Positions 1 through 4,986 of a DNA stretch of 11,637 nt are shown here, in pieces. Where the stretch lies: positions 1-11,637 of the forward strand of contig JAFQNZ010000189.1 of NCBI GenBank assembly GCA_017395715.1, written 5' to 3'. Source of the stretch: Clostridia bacterium (lineage in GTDB: Bacteria > Bacillota > Clostridia > Oscillospirales > CAG-272). The notes under the pieces are model-generated. The model made no database searches, had not been told where the DNA came from, and worked only from the letters and a program-made list of their open reading frames with translations. The number at the start of each line of letters is the position of its first letter. The stretch's first letter is position 1. The translations under genes were made by a program, and so were the position numbers.

Positions 1-81
1 CTTGAATAACTCACCGTAGAGGGCGGCAAGCTTGCCATGACACTCCCTGCCAAGAAGATCGTGACGATTGAACTGAAATAA
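1..81 (+). CDS. 3' end of an upstream gene (partial, interrupted by TAA)
   Basis: The frame read from base 1 is L-E-stop-LTVEGGKLAMTLPAKKIVTIELK and ends at TAA 79-81. A strong hairpin follows at once (87-118), which supports this as a true gene end. The ending, with a beta-strand-like LPAKKIVTIELK, resembles the C-terminal beta-sandwich of several secreted glycosidases (GH30 or GH51 type proteins often end in an LPA-x-S-V-x-T-like strand). That resemblance is weak and I do not assign a family. An in-frame TAA sits at 7-9, so the gene is either broken near its 3' end, frameshifted between about 6 and 30, or carries an assembly error. Only about 26 codons are visible. Confidence 0.4.
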
Positions 82-86
82 CAGAA

Positions 87-118
87 AAAGGAGTTTCGCA
101 AAAAAGCGAAACTCCTTT
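87..118 (+). terminator. Intrinsic terminator-like hairpin after the upstream gene
   Basis: A perfect 13-bp stem (87-99 with 106-118) closes on a six-A loop. It starts six bases after the TAA of the partial gene. The run of T after the stem is short (three T, then CA), so it may work together with the hairpin at 129-157. A near-identical copy lies at 342-373. Confidence 0.6.
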
Positions 119-128
119 CAGCTTGAAG

Positions 129-157
129 ACAAAGTCACCGAAAGGTGGCTTTGTTTT
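129..157 (+). terminator. Second hairpin with GAAA tetraloop and T-run
   Basis: The stem ACAAAGTCACC/GGTGGCTTTGT (129-139 with 144-154, one G-T pair) closes on a GNRA-type GAAA loop and is followed by a T-run to 157. This is a good rho-independent terminator. A homologous hairpin lies in opposite orientation at 3164-3193, downstream of the phosphoesterase gene. Confidence 0.7.
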
Positions 158-191
158 TAAACAAAATTAGGATTTGTAAAATGCAACATAA

Positions 192-275
192 GACACCTCA
201 TCCGTCATCCTTCGGATGCCACCTTCTCCCGCTGGAGAAGGTGGCACGAGCTTGGCGAGTGACGGATGAGGTGTC
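192..275. repeat. REP-like palindromic element, copy A
   Basis: The outer arms GACACCTCATCCGTCA (192-207) and TGACGGATGAGGTGTC (260-275) are perfect 16-base reverse complements. Nested inside are a small hairpin CATCC-TTC-GGATG (206-218) and a perfect 12-bp hairpin GCCACCTTCTCC/GGAGAAGGTGGC (218-229 with 234-245). Related copies lie at 2950-2993 and, inverted, at 3065-3123. Elements of this look are scattered between genes in many gut Clostridia (recalled, not searched). No protein is encoded here. Confidence 0.75.
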
Positions 276-295
276 GGTATTGTTTCATACGACAC

Positions 296-373
296 AAAAA
301 AGGATCTCGCAAATCGCAAAACCCCTTTTATCTTCACTCTGAAAGGAGTTTCACAAAAAAGCGAAACTCCTTT
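296..373 (+). repeat. Further copies of the 87-118 hairpin (one degraded, one intact)
   Basis: Positions 342-373 repeat the hairpin of 87-118 almost base for base: an 11-bp stem (342-352 with 363-373), then a T-run to 375. One base differs at the loop side of the left arm. Positions 296-329 look like a decayed third copy, keeping AAAAAGGA, TCGCAAA and CCCTTTT in order but pairing poorly. No gene lies between the first and last hairpins, so the second and third cannot be ordinary terminators of a gene in this window. Confidence 0.55.
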
Positions 374-400
374 TTGATTGCAAAAGAACAAGGACAAACG

Positions 401-425
401 CGTAGAGGAGGATACCGTCCTCCCG
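401..425. repeat. Small palindromic arm resembling the 1420-1519 element
   Basis: The stretch GTAGAGGAGGATACCGTCCT followed by CCCG (402-425) forms a 6-bp hairpin (GGAGGA 407-412 with TCCTCC 418-423). Its outline, GTAGRGG at one end and CCCG at the other around a self-complementary core, matches each arm of the inverted repeat at 1420-1519. Beyond it, positions 426-500 show nothing I can assign. Confidence 0.4.
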
Positions 426-501
426 TCAAGGACAGAAATTGTGATGTCACGGCGTAAATTGTAAAAACAAACAAAAAAAGTGAAAAAAATGTGAAAATCC
501 C

Positions 502-530
502 TTGACTATTCTCTGATAATGAAGTAGTAT
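502..530 (+). promoter_or_regulatory. Sigma-A promoter of the zinc-ribbon gene
   Basis: A -35 box TTGACT (502-507) is separated by 17 bases from a -10 box TAGTAT (525-530). The predicted transcript begins about 25 bases before the start codon at 564. Confidence 0.6.
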
Positions 531-563
531 GAGTATAACAAATTCAATAGAGAGGTGTATATC

Positions 564-1349
564 ATGTTCTGCCCTAACTGTGGAAAACAGATTCCCGATA
601 ATTCTGCTTTCTGTCCCGAGTGCGGCAAAGCCATGGGCGCAGCGCCCGCTCCCGAACCTGCTCCCGTAGCTACCCCCACCATCCCCGTTAGCAAAATCAA
701 ATACTTCACCAAAGTTGCGCCCCAAAATAAGCGTATCCTCGGTTATATTGCTCTCGGTCTCGGTATCCTTTGCATCCTGTTCGTCTTTCTGTCTGCCGAC
801 AACACCGTAAACGGTTCGTACTTCGATCTGCCCATCGTTTCGATTTTTGGTCTTAACGACGACGAATTCGATCAGATGGAAAAAGAGCTCGACGAAGCCG
901 TAAAGATTATTGAAGAGGCAGATGATGAAGAAATCAAAAAGATTTTAAGTAATATTTTAGAAGTTCCGATCAGAGAGATTAAAGACCCGGAAGGCCAAAG
1001 AGATGAAATTCTTGACCTGCTCACCCCTTTTTCGCTCAACAGCGTTCTTGTGCTGAGTGAAGAATACAGCATGGGCACTTCCGAAGACTGGGAGTTGATC
1101 AGCACCGTGATCACAGGCATTTGGGTCATTGCCGCCTTCTTGATACTCCTCACCGCACTTGGCGTTTTCTTCATGAAAACCTGGATCATGGTTCTTTCCT
1201 ACATTCTCGGCGTGCTCTTTATCGTCCTCACAGGCGGTCTTGTGTATTTCATTCTGGCAACAATTGCCTACATTGCCACCGCTGTACTCTTCTCCAAGAT
1301 GAAGCGCCATTACAAGGCATACAAAGCAGCTTGCGCACTGGGCGAGTAA
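564..1349 (+). CDS. Zinc-ribbon membrane protein of unknown function
   Basis: The 261-residue protein opens with a zinc ribbon: Cys pairs at residues 3/6 and 17/20 (MFCPNCG, FCPECG) that should bind one zinc ion. A short Ala/Pro linker leads to a transmembrane helix at about 57-78. Next comes a region of about 100 residues rich in Asp and Glu (densest near 97-135), then hydrophobic segments at about 181-204 and 206-246, probably three helices. The start is ATG 564, not the in-frame GTG at 555: GAGAGG at 550-555 is the ribosome site, eight bases from ATG 564, and zinc-ribbon proteins of this type normally begin MFCPNCG. Such fusions are common in Firmicutes and mostly uncharacterised. The gene is monocistronic, with its own promoter and a terminator directly after the TAA. 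The acidic segment probably lies on one membrane face; its role is unknown. Confidence 0.85.
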   Translation: MFCPNCGKQIPDNSAFCPECGKAMGAAPAPEPAPVATPTIPVSKIKYFTKVAPQNKRILGYIALGLGILCILFVFLSADNTVNGSYFDLPIVSIFGLNDDEFDQMEKELDEAVKIIEEADDEEIKKILSNILEVPIREIKDPEGQRDEILDLLTPFSLNSVLVLSEEYSMGTSEDWELISTVITGIWVIAAFLILLTALGVFFMKTWIMVLSYILGVLFIVLTGGLVYFILATIAYIATAVLFSKMKRHYKAYKAACALGE

Positions 1350-1361
1350 TCAAGTGAATAT

Positions 1362-1390
1362 AAAAGAACCTCAAAAACGAGGTTCTTTTT
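1362..1390 (+). terminator. Terminator of the zinc-ribbon gene
   Basis: A perfect 11-bp stem AAAAGAACCTC/GAGGTTCTTTT (1362-1372 with 1379-1389) with an AAAAAC loop ends in a T-run. It starts 12 bases after the stop codon. Confidence 0.85.
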
Positions 1391-1419
1391 GTTTATATAA
1401 CATTGGGTTTGCACAAAAC

Positions 1420-1519
1420 TTGTAGGGGTCGACGTCCTCGGCGACCCGCTTGACAATCAATTATGATATTACAATATTTGTTTGCTTTTTCGGGTCGCCG
1501 AGGACGTCGACCCCTACAA
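1420..1519. repeat. Perfect 29-bp inverted repeat element between convergent genes
   Basis: The left arm 1420-1448 begins TTGTAGGGGTCGACGTCCTC and ends GGCGACCCG. The right arm 1491-1519 is its exact reverse complement. The 42-base spacer is AT-rich and encodes nothing. Each arm is itself partly self-complementary (GGGTCG with CGACCC), so each can fold alone or the two can pair as one long stem. This is the arrangement of a paired REP/BIME or a very small non-coding mobile element. No clear target-site duplication is visible. Positions 1520-1580 contain nothing else recognisable. Confidence 0.8.
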
Positions 1520-1580
1520 ATCATCGCAATTTCATCAATCAAGCCACGGTATAATATCATCCTTTGTTACGACACCGCAA

Positions 1581-1614
1581 AAACCACCGAGCATCGTTTG
1601 ATACTCGGTGGTTT
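1581..1614 (-). terminator. Terminator of the aldo/keto reductase gene
   Basis: An 11-bp stem (AAACCACCGAG 1581-1591 with CTCGGTGGTTT 1604-1614) has a further short paired section inside. Read on the minus strand it follows the reductase stop by 11 bases and ends in a T-run (A-run 1579-1583 on the plus strand). Confidence 0.8.
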
Positions 1615-1625
1615 CGTATATACCA

Positions 1626-2759
1626 TTATTCAGAAAGGATCTTGCAGACCTTTTCAAGATTTTTGCGAATTTCAAGATGCTGCGGGCATTTGTCTTCGCA
1701 CACGCCGCAGTCAAGACAATCGGCAAAAGTCTTGCCGCCGCGGCGGATATAATCGCGCATCATGTTCTTGGCGTGGTCCTTGAGACCGTACACATTGTAG
1801 TAAGTCCAGATCTCAAAAATACGGGGAATGTTGATCTCCGCAGGGCAAGGCTGACAGTATTTACAGCCAGTGCAATAAAGCTCGGAGAATTTTTTGATCT
1901 CTTCCATCGCAAGGCCGAGCTGTTCCCATTCTTCTGCGGAAAAAGCGGTATCGTCGGATGAAACCTTGACGTTTTTCTGCACCATGTCGAGATTCTGCAT
2001 ACCCGAAAGCGCACAGTTGAGGTGAGGGTTGCCGAGACAGAACTTGAACGCAAGCTCGTAGGTTGAGATCGAAGGCTTGCCTGTGAGTTTGGCATACAGA
2101 TCGGTAGGCGCAGCAAGACGGCCGCCGCCCACAGGACCCATGGCAATTGTGCCAAGACCCTTTTCGTTTGCGTACTTGATCATCTCTTCGTTCGAACGGT
2201 CAAGAAGGTTGTATTGGCAAAGAAGAGATTCCATCTTCACGCCGCGCGCTTCTGCGGTTTCAATTATGTACTTGATTGCAGACGGATGATCGTGGAAGGA
2301 GAAAGAAATGTGACGAATGAGGCCCTCTTCCTTTGCCTTGGCGGCAGCTTCCAAAAGATTTCCGGCAAGCACTACGTCGTCAAATGCGCCGCGATTGAGC
2401 GCCCAAAAATGATAAAAATCAATATGGTCTGTGCCAAGACGGGTAAGGCTTCTCTCAAGATGCTCGCGGTAGTCCTTTTCAGTCATGCCCTTGTCGATGG
2501 GGCATTTGGTGGAAATGAGGATCTTGTTTCTGAAATCCTTCACCGCATGACCAAGAGCCGTTTCGCTGTTGGAGTTGCAGTAATAAGGCGCGGTATCAAA
2601 GTAGTTGACGCCGTTTTCGTAGGCATAGCGGATCATTTCATCAACCTTGTCCTGGTCAACAAAATGCTTCTCATCCTGCTTGTATTCGGGAAAACGCATA
2701 CAGCCAAAGCCAAGCGCCGAGATTTTCTCACCGGTTTTACCAAAATCACGATAGTTCAT
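1626..2759 (-). CDS. Aldo/keto reductase with C-terminal di-[4Fe-4S] ferredoxin domain
   Basis: A 377-residue cytoplasmic NAD(P)H-linked oxidoreductase. The N-terminal TIM barrel has the family's catalytic tetrad: Asp55 and Tyr60 in FDTAPYY, Lys85 in ISTKCP and His117 in FYHFW. The last 85 residues carry two iron-sulfur motifs, CxxCxxCxxCP (Cys 296, 299, 302, 305) and CxxCxxCxxxCP (Cys 348, 351, 354, 358), as in the subgroup of aldo/keto reductases with a fused ferredoxin-like domain common in anaerobes. The substrate cannot be told from the sequence. The start is placed at ATG 2759 (MNYRDFGKTG): GGAAGGA lies nine bases upstream, whereas an in-frame ATG seven codons earlier has no ribosome site. 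The gene stands alone, with its own promoter and terminator, and converges on the zinc-ribbon gene. Confidence 0.93.
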   Translation of the reverse strand: MNYRDFGKTGEKISALGFGCMRFPEYKQDEKHFVDQDKVDEMIRYAYENGVNYFDTAPYYCNSNSETALGHAVKDFRNKILISTKCPIDKGMTEKDYREHLERSLTRLGTDHIDFYHFWALNRGAFDDVVLAGNLLEAAAKAKEEGLIRHISFSFHDHPSAIKYIIETAEARGVKMESLLCQYNLLDRSNEEMIKYANEKGLGTIAMGPVGGGRLAAPTDLYAKLTGKPSISTYELAFKFCLGNPHLNCALSGMQNLDMVQKNVKVSSDDTAFSAEEWEQLGLAMEEIKKFSELYCTGCKYCQPCPAEINIPRIFEIWTYYNVYGLKDHAKNMMRDYIRRGGKTFADCLDCGVCEDKCPQHLEIRKNLEKVCKILSE

Positions 2760-2802
2760 AAAGAAAAATCCTTCCTTCATCGTTTTTTCATTCTATGAGG
2801 TC

Positions 2803-2831
2803 ATTATAGCACGCCGCATTTAAAAAATCAA
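2803..2831 (-). promoter_or_regulatory. Sigma-A promoter of the aldo/keto reductase gene
   Basis: On the minus strand, TTGATT (2826-2831) and a consensus TATAAT (2803-2808) are separated by 17 bases. This is one of the best promoter matches in the window. Confidence 0.85.
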
Positions 2832-2949
2832 GAACCGATGCAAGATAAGTTTAAAAATTCAAAAAGCTGCCCTTGTAGATGACTTTGTCTTTTGTTTTTG
2901 GATACGGACACAATTAACCAATCAAATATTATTTGTTTGTCAATGCCCT

Positions 2950-2993
2950 CCTCATCCACCACTGCCGTGGTCCCCCTTCTCCCCCGGAGAAGG
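2950..2993. repeat. REP-like element, copy C
   Basis: It has the block CCTCATCC (2950-2957), a variable hairpin ACCAC-TGCC-GTGGT (2958-2971) and the conserved hairpin CCTTCTCC-CCC-GGAGAAGG (2975-2993). The order is the same as in copies A and B. The stretch 2832-2949 before it is AT-rich and shows nothing assignable. The stretch 2994-3064 is likewise featureless. Confidence 0.65.
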
Positions 2994-3064
2994 CTCTGAC
3001 GGAAATGCTTTTTTATTTCATCAAGTTCTTCCAACTATATTTGATTGCTTAAAAGAGTGTCTAT

Positions 3065-3123
3065 GCCAAAGCCTTCTCCAGTGGGAGAAGGTGGCTTTGC
3101 CATAGGCAAAGTCGGATGAGGTG
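3065..3123. repeat. REP-like element, copy B (inverted)
   Basis: Read on the minus strand, it starts ACACCTCATCCG (3123 downward), then a variable hairpin CTTTGCC-TAT-GGCAAAG (3095-3111), then the conserved CCTTCTCC/GGAGAAGG hairpin (3072-3090). Its GGATGAGG end (3114-3121) is the inverted partner of CCTCATCC at 2950-2957, so copies C and B could be the two ends of one 172-base palindromic unit. Confidence 0.7.
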
Positions 3124-3163
3124 TTTTATTTGGAAACGTATAAAACTTCATTTCGTTTAAAAA

Positions 3164-3193
3164 AGACAAAGCTACCTTTCGGTGACTTTGTCT
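3164..3193 (-). terminator. Terminator of the phosphoesterase gene, homologous to 129-157
   Basis: On the minus strand the stem AGACAAAGTCACC/GGTAGCTTTGTCT (one G-T pair, one C-A mismatch) closes on GAAA and is followed by a T-run (A-run near 3159-3164 on the plus strand). It lies about 38 bases after the stop codon. The hairpin and its flanks match 121-160 closely. Confidence 0.75.
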
Positions 3194-3231
3194 TCATTCT
3201 GAAGCCAACCCGCGAGGTAGCTTTTTGGTTA

Positions 3232-4809
3232 TCACTTGTTCTGCAACAAAATCAGCTCGGAGAACTGATACAGGCTTCCGCTGTTGAAGTTTTTGGTAAC
3301 GGTCAGTTTATAGTGCTGATATGCAGCAGGGTTTTCGATCACGAAAACATCCGAAACGGTTCTGATCTCTTTGGGAAGATTGCCCTTGGTCACGGTCGAG
3401 ATCGCCACCCATTCCTCACTCTCGCTGTTTCTGGCGTAGATCGTCCACGCATCGGGGTTACGGTCAAGGGCGTCATTGGCGGTAGAAATGGCGTAGGCCT
3501 CCACGCGCACAGGTTCAGTCATGCTCCAGGTCATAGTCACCGATTTATCCGACGCCGTGGGGCTGACGCACCACTTAGTCGTGATATCGTTATCGAGTGC
3601 AAGCTGAACGCGGTTCGATTCTTTCATGCCCTCGTCGCCGTCAACTGTACTTTGGTCAATCTTGTCGTAGAGGGTGTTGTAGTTGAGAAGCGGATCTTCT
3701 CTTTCGGGCTCTTTGGGCAGCTCGGGCGCTGTGCCGTAATAGGTCACCTGCGCGCGGACCGTGCGCTCAAACTGCATCTTTTCGCCATCAACCTTGGCTT
3801 CGCTTTCGGCAATAATATATTGGCTGTAGGCATCAGTATCGGTGATCACAAGCTCACGGAAGCCCCAGAAGGATTCCTTGGCGGTATCCTTGAAGTAAGC
3901 AAAGTTACCGGTCTGGGCAATTGTCTTGTTACCCCAAGCCTCACCGAGTTCAATAATGGCTGTCTTGTGGGTGTGTCCCGAGAAAAGACCCTTGATGCGA
4001 TCGTTTTCTTTCACAAGCTTTCTGAATGCGGCGCTTTCTTTGGCGGTATCAAAGTGATGCGCCACAAGATACACGTCAGAGTCGGGATAGGTTTCCATCA
4101 AGCCCTTCACGTAGTCAACGTCAACGCCGGTGTAAACGCCGTCGTGGTTGACCTTTGGGTCAAGATTGCCCGCAAAGGTGTCAAGGCAAATAAAGAGTGT
4201 GCCGCCCACAAACATATATCCTTGGCGGTGGTTGCCTGTCAAAGCGGTCCATTTTTCATCCGAATACTGCTCGTGGTTGCCGGGGAGGACAAAAACAGGA
4301 ATCTCGTCGGGAATCTGAGAGAGATATTTGTTAATAAAAAGCTTGGTTGTGGCTCTGTCTTCGCCGTAGGTGAGAACCGAGCCGCCGCTGATCCAATAGT
4401 CAAGCGAAATGTCGCCGTTGATAATGAGAAGATCGATCGGCTTTTCGGCGTGTTCCTTGGTGACAGTATCCGCCCAATGCTCCATACGGGTGCGGTAGTC
4501 GGTGCTGTACCATTGCTGCAGGTTGGTGCAGTGAATATCCGACGAAATAATCACGCGAAGATCGGGATCGGGATCTTGCGGTACGGGACTCGGCGTGCTT
4601 TCGGGCGTGGTTGTTGGTGTGGTGACCACGATCGTAATCGGTGTTGTGGCAACCGTTTTCGCAGGGGTGGTATCCGCCTCAGTTGCCGCAGGTGTGGTTT
4701 GTGCCGTGGCTTCAGGCGTGGTGACTGCTTCTTCGCCGCAGGCAGAGAGTGTCAGACAAAACAGAAACACCGTTACAAGAAGCAGAACAAGGATCGTTTT
4801 TCTCGTCAT
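3232..4809 (-). CDS. Lipoprotein metallophosphoesterase with C-terminal discoidin-like module
   Basis: A 525-residue exported lipoprotein. A signal peptide ends in the lipobox LSAC (Cys24). A Thr/Pro-rich linker (about 25-83) spaces the enzyme from the membrane. The calcineurin-type metallophosphoesterase domain (about 84-340) has the full metal-binding set: DIH (Asp91, His93), GD (132-133), GNHE (177-180), HH (251-252) and GHTH (278-281). Such enzymes hydrolyse phosphomonoesters, phosphodiesters or nucleotides; the substrate is not predictable. The C-terminal part (about 370-525) is a discoidin/F5-8C-like beta-sandwich with the signature TAND...RNPDAW (Trp455), probably binding carbohydrate or the cell surface. 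GGAGGA lies eight bases before the ATG. The stop TGA is followed at once by an in-frame TAA. The gene is divergent from the tandem-module lipoprotein gene and shares its control region. A longer open frame on the opposite strand is a shadow. Confidence 0.92.
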   Translation of the reverse strand: MTRKTILVLLLVTVFLFCLTLSACGEEAVTTPEATAQTTPAATEADTTPAKTVATTPITIVVTTPTTTPESTPSPVPQDPDPDLRVIISSDIHCTNLQQWYSTDYRTRMEHWADTVTKEHAEKPIDLLIINGDISLDYWISGGSVLTYGEDRATTKLFINKYLSQIPDEIPVFVLPGNHEQYSDEKWTALTGNHRQGYMFVGGTLFICLDTFAGNLDPKVNHDGVYTGVDVDYVKGLMETYPDSDVYLVAHHFDTAKESAAFRKLVKENDRIKGLFSGHTHKTAIIELGEAWGNKTIAQTGNFAYFKDTAKESFWGFRELVITDTDAYSQYIIAESEAKVDGEKMQFERTVRAQVTYYGTAPELPKEPEREDPLLNYNTLYDKIDQSTVDGDEGMKESNRVQLALDNDITTKWCVSPTASDKSVTMTWSMTEPVRVEAYAISTANDALDRNPDAWTIYARNSESEEWVAISTVTKGNLPKEIRTVSDVFVIENPAAYQHYKLTVTKNFNSGSLYQFSELILLQNK

Positions 4810-4834
4810 AAATTCATTCCTCCGAAATAAATCA

Positions 4835-4846
4835 TGTCAAAAGACA
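4835..4846. promoter_or_regulatory. Candidate operator dyad near the phosphoesterase transcription start
   Basis: TGTCAAAAGACA has 4-bp arms (TGTC/GACA) around AAAA and lies about 14 bases downstream of the minus-strand -10 box, in the early transcribed region. This is a plausible repressor position. The dyad is short, so it could be chance. Confidence 0.3.
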
Positions 4847-4859
4847 CTATGTTGCTATA

Positions 4860-4888
4860 ATTGTAGCTCATTATTTCGAAAAAGTCAA
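4860..4888 (-). promoter_or_regulatory. Sigma-A promoter of the phosphoesterase gene
   Basis: On the minus strand TTGACT (4883-4888) and TACAAT (4860-4865) are 17 bases apart, each differing from consensus at one base. Confidence 0.8.
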
Positions 4889-4900
4889 TATTTTTCGAAA
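4874..4900. promoter_or_regulatory. Candidate operator: 10-bp inverted repeat in the divergent promoter region
   Basis: TTTCGAAAAA (4874-4883) and TTTTTCGAAA (4891-4900) are perfect reverse complements separated by seven bases. The left arm and spacer cover the -35 box of the phosphoesterase promoter. The right arm ends 17 bases before the -35 box of the opposite promoter. A regulator bound here could act on both genes. No regulator gene is adjacent to this region. Confidence 0.5.
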
Positions 4901-4916
4901 TGCAACTGTAAAATTA

Positions 4917-4945
4917 TTGACTTTTCCACCCAAAAAAGGTAAAAT
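4917..4945 (+). promoter_or_regulatory. Sigma-A promoter of the tandem-module lipoprotein gene
   Basis: TTGACT (4917-4922) and TAAAAT (4940-4945) are 17 bases apart, both one base off consensus. The start codon is 42 bases downstream of the -10 box. Confidence 0.8.
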
Positions 4946-4986
4946 AAAAATACAAATATGATCTATCCCGCAAAGGAGTGTACCAT

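Noticed and set aside
145..457. Several small open frames over the repeats at 145-457
   Set aside because: They translate hairpin and REP sequence (for example LLPLEKV from the CCTTCTCC hairpin) and lack start signals.
555..566. GTG 555 as start of the zinc-ribbon gene, and likewise GTG 4978 for the tandem lipoprotein
   Set aside because: Both GTG codons overlap the ribosome-binding sequence; the ATG codons nine bases later are ideally spaced and give typical N-termini.
2828..3034. A 68-codon minus-strand open frame containing SLLRGRRGTTAVVDE
   Set aside because: The sequence is a translation of REP copy C and flanking DNA. The same kind of peptide arises wherever this repeat is translated.
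192..3123. CRISPR array
   Set aside because: The repeats are few, of mixed orientation and irregular spacing, with long palindromes and no spacer series or cas gene.
3121..4830. A 569-codon open frame on the plus strand opposite the phosphoesterase gene
   Set aside because: It is longer than the true gene but shows no domain motif. The minus strand has a signal peptide, a full metallophosphoesterase motif set, a ribosome site, a promoter and a terminator. The long shadow results from codon composition.
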